A DNA stretch of 64,000 nt from Actinomycetospora succinea (lineage in GTDB: Bacteria > Actinomycetota > Actinomycetes > Mycobacteriales > Pseudonocardiaceae), in NCBI RefSeq assembly GCF_004363095.1, contig NZ_SNYO01000004.1, positions 437,905-501,904 of the forward strand, given 5' to 3'. The notes beneath the pieces are model-generated. The model was not told the DNA's origin. It worked only from the letters and a program-made list of their open reading frames with translations, and did no database searches. The stretch's first letter is position 1. Every line of letters starts with the position of its first letter. This document shows, piece by piece, positions 34,129 to 42,495 of the stretch. A program made the translations under genes and the position numbers.

Positions 34129-34401
34129 CGTGTGCGCTCCTCGTCCCGCGGGGGTGTCGGGAGCACGGTGGGGCCGGGGGAGGGGCCCGGGCTTGGACGA
34201 TCGGCCCCGGCCGTGGGACGGGCTTGCGGCCTCGATCGCGGAGGACCGGCGTCGTCGCAGCTCAGCGGGGCTGTGCACCCACCGGGAGGGACGTTGGACG
34301 TCCGTGTCGGTGCGTTGGACGGGCTTGCTGCACGTCTGGCCAAGTGAGGCAGGTCACGCCTACCGTGGTCGCACAGGCACGAACGGTGAGGGGGTCGACC
34401 C
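34129..34401. promoter_or_regulatory. BVMO/araC intergenic region with 21-bp-spaced direct repeats
   Basis: A 273-base non-coding gap between divergent genes. CGTTGGACG occurs at 34292-34300 and again at 34313-34321, exactly 21 bp (two helical turns) apart in the same orientation, the usual layout for an AraC-family activator. The first copy is extended on the right into a GGACGTCC palindrome. No RNA gene or small reading frame is evident in the rest. Confidence 0.55.
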
Positions 34402-35286
34402 ATGGGCGAGGAGCTCATCGTTCCCGACCAGCTCCCGGTCTGGGTGCCGGGCGACCTCACGGTCAGCAGCCCGGACGACAGCTGGCGCGGCGTCTCGGTG
34501 CGGGGGTACCGCTACGAGGACTCGGACGTCGAGGTCCCGGCGATGCGCGACTTCATGATCGTCGCCTACCGGCGCGGCGTCACCGACATGCGCCGCAGGA
34601 TCGACAGCACCTGGCACCGCGAGCAGCTGCGCCCCGGGGACGTGTCGCTGCTGACGCGCGCCGCGGAGTCGCACTGGACCTGGGACGCGCCGATCGAGGT
34701 CGTGCACGTCTACCTCACCCACGAGCAGCTCGCCGCCACGTGCCGCGCGATGTACGACCGCGAGGTCGAGGACGTCGAGCTGCACGACACGATCAAGGCC
34801 GACGATCCCGCCATCCACCGGACCGCGATGATGATCGCCCAGGAGGCGGCGCAGGGCGGGGTCGGCAGCGAGCTGCTGGTCGACTCGCTGACCACCCAGC
34901 TGTCGGTGACGATCCTGCGCAGGCACGCGAACATCCTCTTCCGCAGCCCCGACACCCCCGAGTGCCTGACCTTCCGCCAGGAGCACCTCGTCCGCGACTA
35001 CATCCAGACCCACCTCCACGAGCGCCTCACGCTCGACGATCTCGCGTCCTCGGTGGGCCTGTCGAAGTTCCACTTCGCGCGCCAGTTCCGCGGCTCGACC
35101 GGGACCACGCCGCACGAGTTCGTCCTGCGCCGCCGCCTCGACCGCGCGCGCCTGATGCTGCAGCGCACGAACACCCCGCTGCCCGAGGTCGCCCAGACCT
35201 GCGGCTTCGCCGACCAGAGCCACATGAACCGGGTCGTCAAGAAGCGCCTCGGGTCGACGCCGGGGACGATCCGCAACCAGCGTTAG
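34402..35286 (+). CDS. AraC family transcriptional regulator
   Basis: 294 residues. The N-terminal ligand domain (about 1-175) resembles cupin-like AraC sensors (WHREQLRPGDVSLLTRAAESHW). The C-terminal double HTH (about 190-294) shows LTLDDLASSVGLSKFHFARQFRGSTGTTPHEFVLRRRLDRARLML and the second motif LPEVAQTCGFADQSHMNRVVKKRLGSTPG. It is divergent from the BVMO operon, with 21-bp-spaced repeats between them, so it most likely activates that operon in response to its substrate. Confidence 0.9.
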   Translation: MGEELIVPDQLPVWVPGDLTVSSPDDSWRGVSVRGYRYEDSDVEVPAMRDFMIVAYRRGVTDMRRRIDSTWHREQLRPGDVSLLTRAAESHWTWDAPIEVVHVYLTHEQLAATCRAMYDREVEDVELHDTIKADDPAIHRTAMMIAQEAAQGGVGSELLVDSLTTQLSVTILRRHANILFRSPDTPECLTFRQEHLVRDYIQTHLHERLTLDDLASSVGLSKFHFARQFRGSTGTTPHEFVLRRRLDRARLMLQRTNTPLPEVAQTCGFADQSHMNRVVKKRLGSTPGTIRNQR

Positions 35287-35295
35287 ACGACACCG

Positions 35296-36288
35296 CTAGA
35301 CCACGTGCTCCTCGCGCGTCGAGGCCGGGAACAGCTCGTCGGGCGACAGGGGCCGTGACGTCAGGCCCTGCTCGTGGGCGTAGCGCAGGAACGTGGTCAG
35401 CACGTGCCGGTTGGCCTCGAGGCCGTAGGGCCAGAAGTCGTGCCCGAGCAGGCCGCGCACGCGCGCGACGTCGTCGTAGAGCCAGGGCATCATCGTCGGG
35501 TTCGCCGCGACCTCGTCGAGCCGCTCCTCGGTGACGGCCTTGGCGCGGGTGAACGCGTCCGTCAGCGAGCGCGCGAGCCACGGCAGGCGCGCGTGGACGT
35601 CGGCACGCAGCACGACGACGTGCATGACCGGGAAGATCCCGGTCGCCGCGGCGTAGCGCTCCTCGGCGGCGCGGGGGTCGGCGAAGAGGCGGGCGACGGC
35701 CGGGTTCCCCTCGCGCAGCGGGCGCGGGGTGCGCGGCGCGTAGAGCGCGTCGATCTCCCCGGTGACGAGCATGTCCGCGAGCGTGCGGTCGGCCGGGATC
35801 GGCGCGACCTCGATGCCCGGCGGGAGGGCGAGCGCCTGCTTCTCGACGCGGCCGGGAGCGTGCATCCCGCCCGTGCGGTACCGGACCGAGGCGACCGGCA
35901 CCTCGTGGTGGTCGGCGAGGATCCCGCGGATCCAGACGCACGCCGTCAGCTGGTACTCGGGCACGCCGACGACGCGTCCGGCCAGGTCGGCGGGCTCGCG
36001 GATGCCGGCGCCGGTGTGGACGTAGATCCCGTGGTGGCGGAAGGCGCGGGACGGGAAGACGGGGATCGCGACGAACGGGCACTCACCCGCGGCAAGCTTC
36101 GTCACGTACGACGCCAGCGACATCTCCGCCGCGTCGAACTCGCCGTGGCGCAGCATCCGGAAGAACGTCTCCTCGACCGGGAGGCGCAGGTAGGTGAGGT
36201 CGACGCCGTCGACGGTGACCGTGCCGTCCTCGAGCGCGCGGGTGCGGTCGTAGTCCCAGCAGGCGAGCGTGATCGGGACGCGGCTCAT
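35296..36288 (-). CDS. 4,5-dihydroxyphthalate decarboxylase-like protein
   Basis: 330 residues with a periplasmic-binding-protein-like fold but no signal peptide, matching the Pht5 type: WDYDRTRALEDGTVTVDGVDLTYLRLPVEETFFRMLRHGEFDAAEMSLASYV at the N-terminus, VGVPEYQLTACVWIRGILADHH in the middle and DFWPYGLEANRHVLTTFLRYAHEQGL at the end. Pht5 removes CO2 from 4,5-dihydroxyphthalate to give protocatechuate. Its stop-side neighbour is an AraC gene. It lies 4 bases from overlapping the ThDP enzyme upstream, suggesting co-expression. Many relatives are only annotated as binding proteins, so the reaction is provisional. Confidence 0.75.
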   Translation of the reverse strand: MSRVPITLACWDYDRTRALEDGTVTVDGVDLTYLRLPVEETFFRMLRHGEFDAAEMSLASYVTKLAAGECPFVAIPVFPSRAFRHHGIYVHTGAGIREPADLAGRVVGVPEYQLTACVWIRGILADHHEVPVASVRYRTGGMHAPGRVEKQALALPPGIEVAPIPADRTLADMLVTGEIDALYAPRTPRPLREGNPAVARLFADPRAAEERYAAATGIFPVMHVVVLRADVHARLPWLARSLTDAFTRAKAVTEERLDEVAANPTMMPWLYDDVARVRGLLGHDFWPYGLEANRHVLTTFLRYAHEQGLTSRPLSPDELFPASTREEHVV

Positions 36289-36298
36289 CGCCCGCCCC

Positions 36299-37987
36299 TC
36301 ATCGCGCTGCCGGCGGGACGAGGCCGGGCGGCAGCCCGTACATCGGGTCCTGGATGACGTCGACGACCGCGGGCAGGTCCTGGGCGAGCGCGGCGCCGAG
36401 GGCCGGGGCGAGCTCCTCGTCGCGCTCGACGCGCACCCCGAACCCGCCGAGCGACCGCGCGAACGCGGCGAGGTCGGCGTTGCCGTAGAACACCCCGAGG
36501 TAGCGCTCCCCGTGCGCGAGCCGCTGGCGGTCGCGGGTGTTGCCGTAGGCGTTGTTGTTCATGACGACGTTGATCACCGGCAGGCCCTCGCGCACGCAGG
36601 TCTCGAGGTCCTGGGCGACCATCCAGAAGCTGCCGTCGCCGCTGACGCACACCGCGCGGCGCGCGGGGTCGGCGAGCGTCAGGCCCATCGCGGCCGGCAG
36701 GCCCCAGGCCATCGCGCCGCCGGCGGAGCCGTGGAACCGCCCGGGCTCGGGGAGCCGCAGGTAGCGGTGGGTCCAGGGTCCGAAGCTCGGCGCGTCCTGG
36801 ACGAGACGGACGTCGTCGCGCGTCGTCAACGGCTGCAGGGCTGCCACCGCGGCGCGGCTGCTCACCCCGCCGCGCGGGTCGTCGGCGTCGAGCACCGGCG
36901 AGTCCGGGGACGACGCCTGCTCGTACTCGACCCGCAGGCGTTTCCGCCGGTCGAGGCGCCCGGACGGCGGGGGCGGGAGCGCGGCCGTCAGGGCCCGGGC
37001 GGTGGTCGCGGCGTCGGCGACGAGCCCGACCTCGGGCACGTAGACGCGGCCCAGCTCGACGGGGTCGACGTCGACGTGGACGAGCCGGACGTCGTCGGCG
37101 AGCAGCGTCCAGCGCCGGGTGCTGAACTCGGAGAACCGGCAGCCGAGCGCCACGACGACGTCGGCCTCGGACGCGGCCTGCCAGGTGACGTCGTGGACGC
37201 CGTAGCCGAGCGACCCGAGGAAGCCGGGGTGGTCGTGGGACACGGCGCCCTGCCGCAGCCAGGTGGTGACGATCGGCGCGCCGACCCGGTCGGCGAGCGC
37301 GGTCATGGCCCCCGGCGCGCCCGCGGCCCCGCCGCCGACGACGACGACGGGTCGCTCGGCGTCCGCGATCACGGCGGCCGCCGCCGCGACGCCGTCCGGG
37401 TCGGGCGCGGGCGGGTGCGCGCGCCACCGGCGGGCGGGCGCGACGCCCTCGACCGTGTCCTGCAGGACGTCGAGGGGGAGCGAGACCACCACCGGCCCGG
37501 GCCGCCCGGTGACCGCCGTGCGGACCGCGCGCTGGAGCAGCTCGGGGATCCGGTCGGCGCGCCGGACCTCGACCGCCCACTTGCTCATCGGCCGGAAGGT
37601 GGCGACGACGTCGGCCTCCTCGAACGCCCGGCGCTCGACGATCCGGTCCGCGACCTGGCCGACGAGCAGCAGCATCGGCACCGACTCGTCGTAGGCGTTC
37701 TGCACGGCGATCGCCGCGTTCGCCGCGCCGGGCCCGCGGGACACGAGGCAGGCGCCCAGCCCGCCGCCGCGCGAGAGCCCGTCGGCGAGGAAGCCCGCGA
37801 CCTGCTCGTGGCGCGTGGCCAGGTAGCGGACGGTGTCGTGGCGGGCGATCGCGTCGATCACCTCCATCACCGTCGTGCCGGGGACGCCGGCCACGACGTC
37901 GACGCCCTCGGCGGCGAGACAGGCGACGACGAGGTCGGCGCCCGAGCACCGGGTGGTCGGAGCGCTGCGCCCTGTGACGGTTGACAC
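36299..37987 (-). CDS. thiamine pyrophosphate-dependent enzyme (acetolactate synthase/decarboxylase-like)
   Basis: 562 residues with the three ThDP-enzyme domains. The N-terminal pyrimidine domain carries the activating Glu in LATRHEQVAGFLADG (about residue 63), followed by a central domain and a C-terminal pyrophosphate domain with VSGDGSFWMVAQDLETCVREGLPVINVVMNNNAYG. This group includes acetolactate synthases, benzoylformate decarboxylases and 2-hydroxyacyl-CoA lyases; no regulatory subunit is present, which favours a catabolic decarboxylase or carboligase. GTG 37987 lies 6 bases from CAGGCT. It is divergent from the permease across one of three IclR-type operators. Confidence 0.83.
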   Translation of the reverse strand: MSTVTGRSAPTTRCSGADLVVACLAAEGVDVVAGVPGTTVMEVIDAIARHDTVRYLATRHEQVAGFLADGLSRGGGLGACLVSRGPGAANAAIAVQNAYDESVPMLLLVGQVADRIVERRAFEEADVVATFRPMSKWAVEVRRADRIPELLQRAVRTAVTGRPGPVVVSLPLDVLQDTVEGVAPARRWRAHPPAPDPDGVAAAAAVIADAERPVVVVGGGAAGAPGAMTALADRVGAPIVTTWLRQGAVSHDHPGFLGSLGYGVHDVTWQAASEADVVVALGCRFSEFSTRRWTLLADDVRLVHVDVDPVELGRVYVPEVGLVADAATTARALTAALPPPPSGRLDRRKRLRVEYEQASSPDSPVLDADDPRGGVSSRAAVAALQPLTTRDDVRLVQDAPSFGPWTHRYLRLPEPGRFHGSAGGAMAWGLPAAMGLTLADPARRAVCVSGDGSFWMVAQDLETCVREGLPVINVVMNNNAYGNTRDRQRLAHGERYLGVFYGNADLAAFARSLGGFGVRVERDEELAPALGAALAQDLPAVVDVIQDPMYGLPPGLVPPAAR

Positions 37988-38010
37988 GGCGCGAGCCTGC
38001 CAGACACTCT

Positions 38011-38023
38011 TCTTCACCGCAGA
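38011..38023. promoter_or_regulatory. IclR-type operator copy 1 (TCTTCACCGCAGA)
   Basis: This 13-mer differs from the consensus TCTGCnnnGCAGA by one arm base and is extended outward into an imperfect 22-bp dyad (ACTCT...AGAGT). It lies in the 57-base gap between the ThDP enzyme (minus strand) and the permease (plus strand). A further half-site TCTGC is at 38031-38035. Confidence 0.6.
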
Positions 38024-38044
38024 GAGTCCTTCTGCTGAACGGGA

Positions 38045-39415
38045 GTGATCACCGTGTCCGTCCACGTCATCGGGATCCTCGGACTCGTCCTGGTCTTCGT
38101 GATCGGCACGCTGCGGCCGGTCAACATCGGCGTCCTCGCCCTCATCGCCACGTTCCTCGTCGGGACGCTGGTGGCGCACGAGGGCGTCGACGACCTGCTG
38201 TCCGGCTTCCCGCCCGACCTGTTCGTGCTGCTGGTCGGCGTGACCTACCTGTTCGGGCTGGTCACGGTGAACGGGACGCTCGGCTGGCTGCTCGACCGCG
38301 CCTGCGGGCTGCTGGGCGACCGGCCCGCGCTCGTGCCCTGGCTGATCTTCCTGTTCGCGGCGATCCCGACGATGGCCGGCGCGCTGGGACCCGCCGGCGT
38401 GGCCATGCTCGCCCCGCTGTGCATGGGCCTGGGCGAGCGCTACGGCATCGACCGCCGGCTCTCCGCGCTCATGGTCATCCACGGCTCCTCGGCCGGGAAC
38501 TTCTCGCCGCTCAACGGGCTCGCGGTGATCGTCAACCGGGCCGCCGGGGCGGCCGGGCTCGACGTCGCCCCGGCCCAGCTGTTCTTCGGCAACCTCGTCA
38601 CCAACCTGGTGCTCGGCGCCGTCGCGTACGCGCTGTTCGGCGGCGTGCGCCTGTGGCGCGAACGCCGCACGGTGGTGCCGGAGGGCTCCGTGGAGGACAC
38701 CGTCGCCGCGGCGGGATCGGGGCCCGGTGCCGCGCCGGCGCCGCCGCGTCCGGACGGGTCGGTCGCCACGGCGACGGCCGGCTCCACCGCCACGGGCACC
38801 ACCACGGAGGACCGCACCGCCCTGCGGGTCGACCAGTGGATCTCGCTGGCCGTGGTCGTCGCCGTCGCGGTCGGCGCGCTGGTGTTCGGCGCGGAGATCG
38901 GGTTCCTCGCGCTGCTCGGTGCCGCGCTGCTGCACCTCGCCTTTCCGGAGCGGGTGAAGGGCGCCGACAAGCGCATCGTGTGGAGCGTCGTGCTCCTGAT
39001 CTGCGGCGTCGTGACCTACATGGAGGCCCTCGAGCGCTACGGCACCATCGACGCGGTCGGGCGCGGCATCTCGGGGCTCGGCGTGCCGCTGCTCATCGCG
39101 TTCCTGCTCTGCCTGGTCGGCGCGGCCACCTCGGCGTTCGCGTCCAGCGCCGGCCTGCTCGGCGTGCTCATCCCGCTCGCGGCGCCGTTCCTGCTCAGCG
39201 GGCAGATCGGGGCGGCCGGCGTGATCGTCGCGCTCGCGATCTCGGCGACCGTCGTCGACTCGACGCCCTTCAGCTCGGTCGGCGCGCTGACGCTCGCGAA
39301 CGCGCCGGAGGAGGGCAGGCCACAGGTGTTCCGGACGCTCCTGGCGTGGGGGCTGACGCTCATCGTGGTGGCGCCGGTGGTGTGCTGGGTGGCGTTCATC
39401 CTGCCCGCGGCCTGA
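38045..39415 (+). CDS. MatC/SLC13-type dicarboxylate permease-like membrane protein
   Basis: 456 residues and roughly 11-12 hydrophobic segments, split by a soluble Ser/Thr/Gly/Pro-rich loop at about 215-260. The opening HVIGILGLVLVFVIGTLRPVNIGVLALIATFLVGTL and the IHGSSAGNFSPLNGLAVIVN motif fit the MatC_N/dicarboxylate carrier group; a matching half (ATVVDSTPFSSVGALTLANA) occurs near the end, as in two-repeat carriers. It probably imports an organic or aromatic dicarboxylate used by the IclR-controlled genes. Two possible GTG starts (38045, 38054) differ by 3 residues. Confidence 0.82.
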   Translation: MITVSVHVIGILGLVLVFVIGTLRPVNIGVLALIATFLVGTLVAHEGVDDLLSGFPPDLFVLLVGVTYLFGLVTVNGTLGWLLDRACGLLGDRPALVPWLIFLFAAIPTMAGALGPAGVAMLAPLCMGLGERYGIDRRLSALMVIHGSSAGNFSPLNGLAVIVNRAAGAAGLDVAPAQLFFGNLVTNLVLGAVAYALFGGVRLWRERRTVVPEGSVEDTVAAAGSGPGAAPAPPRPDGSVATATAGSTATGTTTEDRTALRVDQWISLAVVVAVAVGALVFGAEIGFLALLGAALLHLAFPERVKGADKRIVWSVVLLICGVVTYMEALERYGTIDAVGRGISGLGVPLLIAFLLCLVGAATSAFASSAGLLGVLIPLAAPFLLSGQIGAAGVIVALAISATVVDSTPFSSVGALTLANAPEEGRPQVFRTLLAWGLTLIVVAPVVCWVAFILPAA

Positions 39416-39436
39416 CACCACCCGGCCGGATCGTCT

Positions 39437-39449
39437 TCTGCACAGCAGA
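39437..39449. promoter_or_regulatory. IclR-type operator copy 2 (TCTGCACAGCAGA) in iclR promoter
   Basis: A perfect 5-bp-arm palindrome located just upstream of the TAGGCT minus-10 (39457-39462) of the IclR gene, where binding would block its own transcription. Confidence 0.75.
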
Positions 39450-39468
39450 CAGTCCGTAGGCTCGCCGC

Positions 39469-40254
39469 ATGGACCGCGCCGCGCCGGCACCCGAGTTCGG
39501 GTCGACGCCGCAGTACCCGATCGACTCGGTGGACAACGCCCTCAAGGTGCTGCTGCTGATGGGGAACCAGCCCCGGTTGCGGCTGACCGACGTCAGCCAG
39601 TACCTCGGGGTCGCCACCTCGACCGCCCATCGGCTGCTCGCGATGCTGCAGTACCGCGGGTTCGTGCGGCAGGACGCGGCCACGCGCAGCTACGTGCCCG
39701 GCCCGTCGCTCGACGACGTCGCGCTCGGCATCCTGCGCCGCCTCGACGTGCGCACCCAGGCGCGCCCGGTCCTCGAGAAGCTCAACGCCACCCTCGAGGA
39801 GACCGTGCACCTCGGGCGCCTCGAGGGCGACCACGTGCACTTCATCGACTCGCTGGAGAGCAGCCGGGCGCTGCGGGTCGGCGGGCGTCTGGGCCGGTCG
39901 GTGCCGGCGCACTGCACGTCGAACGGCAAGGCGATGCTGGCGACGCTCACCGACGACGAGGTGCGCGCGCTCTACCCGTCCGAGGAGCTCGAGCGCATGA
40001 CTGAGCACTCCATCGGCACGCGCACCGAGCTGCTCGAGCACCTCGAGGCGATCCGCCGCGCCGGCTACGCCACCAGCCAGGAGGAGAGCGAGGACGGGGT
40101 CGGCTCGATCGCCGTCGCGCTCGCCGCCGCCCGGACCCCGCGGCACGCCGTGAACGCCTCGGGGCCGGTCAGCCGCCTCGGCGAGCCGCGCTGGTCGGCG
40201 ATGCTCGAGGCCGTCCGCGACGCGGCCCGGGAGATCGACGCGCTGCTGGTCTGA
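39469..40254 (+). CDS. IclR family transcriptional regulator
   Basis: 261 residues. The N-terminal winged helix (about 20-80: YPIDSVDNALKVLLLMGNQPRLRLTDVSQYLGVATSTAHRLLAMLQYRGFV) is followed by the IclR effector domain (about 90-255: RPVLEKLNATLEETVHLGRLEGDHVHFIDS.., PAHCTSNGKAMLATL). ATG 39469 is leaderless behind TAGGCT. Palindromes TCTGCnnnGCAGA occur upstream of the permease, of iclR itself and of the dioxygenase operon, which makes it the probable regulator of all three; IclR regulators of phthalate and terephthalate genes are known. Confidence 0.92.
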   Translation: MDRAAPAPEFGSTPQYPIDSVDNALKVLLLMGNQPRLRLTDVSQYLGVATSTAHRLLAMLQYRGFVRQDAATRSYVPGPSLDDVALGILRRLDVRTQARPVLEKLNATLEETVHLGRLEGDHVHFIDSLESSRALRVGGRLGRSVPAHCTSNGKAMLATLTDDEVRALYPSEELERMTEHSIGTRTELLEHLEAIRRAGYATSQEESEDGVGSIAVALAAARTPRHAVNASGPVSRLGEPRWSAMLEAVRDAAREIDALLV

Positions 40255-40317
40255 GCCCGGCCCGTGCCTTGACGCGTCCACCTCCGGTCCCTCAACCTCT
40301 ACTCAGAGGAGAGGCTA

Positions 40318-40330
40318 TCTGCTGAGCAGA
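40318..40330. promoter_or_regulatory. IclR-type operator copy 3 (TCTGCTGAGCAGA) before dioxygenase operon
   Basis: A perfect palindrome 13 bases before the ATG of the oxygenase alpha gene. A TTGACG minus-35-like box is at 40269-40274, so the operator lies downstream of or over the transcription start, a repression position. Confidence 0.75.
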
Positions 40331-40343
40331 AACGGAGCTCCGG

Positions 40344-41711
40344 ATGCGGGACCAGGCGAGCGTCCTCGAGGACGTCCGGCAGGGGATGATCCCCGCGCAC
40401 ATCTACAACGACGACGAGATCTTCGCTCTCGAGAAGGAGCGGGTCTTCGGGCGCGCCTGGATGTTCCTGGCGCACGAGTCGGAGATCCCGCACGCGGGCG
40501 ACTACGTCGTGCGCCGCGTCGTCGACGACTCGTTCATCGTCAGCAGGGACGAGTCCGGCGCGGTGCGCGCGATGTTCAACATGTGCCTGCACCGCGGCAT
40601 GCAGGTGTGCCGGGCCGAGATGGGCAACGCGTCGCACTTCCGCTGCCCGTACCACGGCTGGTCGTACAAGAACGACGGCCGCCTCGTCGGGCTGCCGTTC
40701 CACGGCGAGGCCTACGGCGGCGAGGAGGGGTTCCGCAAGAAGGGCCAGACCCTGCTGCCCGCCCCGTCGCTCGACACGTACAACGGGCTGATCTTCGTCA
40801 GCCTCGACCCGGCGGCGCCGCCGTTGCGGGAGTACCTCGGCGACTTCGCGTTCTACCTGGACTTCTACACCCAGCAGAGCGCCGAGGGCATCGAGCTCGT
40901 CGGCCCGCAGCGCTGGCGGGTGAAGGCGAACTGGAAGATCGGCGCGGAGAACTTCGCCGGCGACAGCTACCACACGCCGCACACGCACTCGAGCGTCGTG
41001 GAGATCGGGCTGTTCCGGGAGCCGAAGGCGTCGAAGCGCAAGGAGGGCGCGCTCTACTGGGCGGGTCGTGGCGGCGGGACCACGTACAAGCTGCCGCCCG
41101 GCACCCTCGACGAGCGCCTGCGCTACGTCGGCTACCCCGACGAGATGATCGCCCGGATGCGCGCGACGTGGAGCGACGCGCACCTGGCGATGGTCGGCGA
41201 CGACGGCTTCATGGTCTCGGCGGCGTCGGCGTTCCCGAACCTGTCGCTGGTGCACAACTGGCCCAAGGTCGAGGACACGGAGTCCGACGACGTCACGCCG
41301 TTCATCTCGCTGCGCCAGTGGCAGCCGGTGTCGGCCGACGAGACCGAGGTGCTCTCCTGGTTCGCGGTCGACCGCAACGCCCCGCAGCGCTTCAAGGAGC
41401 TCTCGTACAAGGCGTACCTGATGTGCTTCGGGTCGACCGGGATGTTCGAGCAGGACGACGTCGAGAACTGGGTGTCGATCACGTCGACGGCCGCGGGCTC
41501 GATGGCGCGGCGCCTGCGCCTCAACAGCCGGATGGGCCTGCTCGCCGACGACAAGCCCGTGTCGCCGCCGCTCGCGCACTTCTCCGGGCCGGGCGTCGCG
41601 TACGTCGGGTTCGGCGAGTACAACCAGCGCGCCATGCTGCGGCACTGGGCCGACGCGCTCGAGGCGCCCCCTCCGGAGGAGGGCACCGTGGACCTCGGGG
41701 GGACGTCGTGA
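40344..41711 (+). CDS. aromatic ring-hydroxylating dioxygenase, alpha (Rieske) subunit
   Basis: 455 residues. The Rieske [2Fe-2S] ligands are C81-x-H83 and C101-x2-H104. The mononuclear iron site is D207-x2-H210-x4-H215 in ENFAGDSYHTPHTH. It inserts O2 into an aromatic ring to make a cis-dihydrodiol. Followed by beta subunit, small protein, dihydrodiol dehydrogenase and decarboxylase genes with overlapping or near-overlapping ends. The cluster's decarboxylases and IclR regulator suggest an aromatic carboxylate such as a phthalate as substrate, which is inference. No ferredoxin or reductase gene is nearby. Confidence 0.94.
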   Translation: MRDQASVLEDVRQGMIPAHIYNDDEIFALEKERVFGRAWMFLAHESEIPHAGDYVVRRVVDDSFIVSRDESGAVRAMFNMCLHRGMQVCRAEMGNASHFRCPYHGWSYKNDGRLVGLPFHGEAYGGEEGFRKKGQTLLPAPSLDTYNGLIFVSLDPAAPPLREYLGDFAFYLDFYTQQSAEGIELVGPQRWRVKANWKIGAENFAGDSYHTPHTHSSVVEIGLFREPKASKRKEGALYWAGRGGGTTYKLPPGTLDERLRYVGYPDEMIARMRATWSDAHLAMVGDDGFMVSAASAFPNLSLVHNWPKVEDTESDDVTPFISLRQWQPVSADETEVLSWFAVDRNAPQRFKELSYKAYLMCFGSTGMFEQDDVENWVSITSTAAGSMARRLRLNSRMGLLADDKPVSPPLAHFSGPGVAYVGFGEYNQRAMLRHWADALEAPPPEEGTVDLGGTS

Positions 41712-42274
41712 CCGCCCCGGCTTCCCGGACGATCGCCCGCTGCCTCCCGTTCGGCGACCCCCGCCACCTCGAGGCGCACCAGTTCCTCGTCGACGAGGCC
41801 GCCCTGCTCGACACCCAGGACTACGACACCTGGATGTCCCTGCTCACCGCCGACATCCGCTACGTCATGCCGGTGCGGGTCTCGACGGCGCGCGGCGCGG
41901 GGTTCGACACCGCGCCGGGCATGGCGCACTTCGACGAGGACCACTACTCGCTCTCGCGGCGCGTGGCCCGCTTCGCCACCGAGCACGCGTGGACCGAGGA
42001 CCCGCCCTCGCGCCTGCGCCACCACGTGTCGAACGTGCGGACGTTCCCGCTCGACCACACCGACGACGAGGTGGTCGTCGAGTCCGCGGTGCTGCTCTTC
42101 CGCAGCCGCGGCGACGTGCGCGAGCCCTCGCTGATCTCGGCCGGCCGCGAGGACGTGCTGCGCCGCGACCCCACGCGCGGCGCGCCGTCGGCGGGGCACT
42201 GGATGCTCGCCCGCCGCACGGTGTCCGTCGACGAGTCCGTGCTGCGGACCCAGAACCTGGCGATCTTCCTGTGA
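41708..42274 (+). CDS. aromatic ring-hydroxylating dioxygenase, beta subunit
   Basis: 188 residues of the NTF2-like small subunit: HQFLVDEAALLDTQDYDTWMSLLTADIRYVMPVRV at the N-terminus, FDEDHYSLSRRVARFATEHAWTEDPPSRLRHHVSNVR in the middle, and the closing RRTVSVDESVLRTQNLAIFL. It stabilises the alpha3beta3 oxygenase. GTG 41708 overlaps the alpha stop (GTGA), giving coupled translation and matched stoichiometry. Confidence 0.93.
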   Translation: MTAPASRTIARCLPFGDPRHLEAHQFLVDEAALLDTQDYDTWMSLLTADIRYVMPVRVSTARGAGFDTAPGMAHFDEDHYSLSRRVARFATEHAWTEDPPSRLRHHVSNVRTFPLDHTDDEVVVESAVLLFRSRGDVREPSLISAGREDVLRRDPTRGAPSAGHWMLARRTVSVDESVLRTQNLAIFL

Positions 42275-42495
42275 GCGCCGACGACATCGTCCTGGGCAAC
42301 GAGTTCGCCGAGGTCCGCGTGCGCAAGGTGGAGACGCGCAACGGGGCGCGGCTGCTCATCGAGTCGCCGCGGTCGGGACAGTGGGTGTCGCTGTGCCCGC
42401 TGGAGCTCGAGGCGCTGACCTGGCAGTCCGACGACGTGTTCTCGGCGATGATCGGCCACCCGTACGGGCCCTTGTTCACCGACGACGATGACTGA
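42271..42495 (+). CDS. small protein of the dioxygenase operon
   Basis: 74 residues: DIVLGNEFAEVRVRKVETRNGARLLIESPRSGQWVSLCPLELEALTWQSDDVFSAMI. Similar small proteins accompany actinobacterial ring-hydroxylating dioxygenase genes and are sometimes labelled dihydrodiol dehydrogenase, although it is far too short for that and has no Rossmann motif. Its beta-rich sequence could be an assembly or electron-transfer accessory. The start overlaps the beta-subunit stop (GTGA), and its end overlaps the SDR gene by 8 bases, so it is translated within the operon. Confidence 0.75.
   Translation: MSADDIVLGNEFAEVRVRKVETRNGARLLIESPRSGQWVSLCPLELEALTWQSDDVFSAMIGHPYGPLFTDDDD

Noticed and set aside
34067..35534. 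Plus-strand frames across the AraC gene and its upstream region
   Set aside because: Shadow frames of the AraC gene with Arg-rich low-complexity translation; the AraC frame at 34402 has full domain motifs.
36299..39490. Extension of the ThDP enzyme frame across the permease gene
   Set aside because: The extension is antisense to the permease and His/Glu/Arg-rich; the true start is GTG 37987 near a minus-10-like box.
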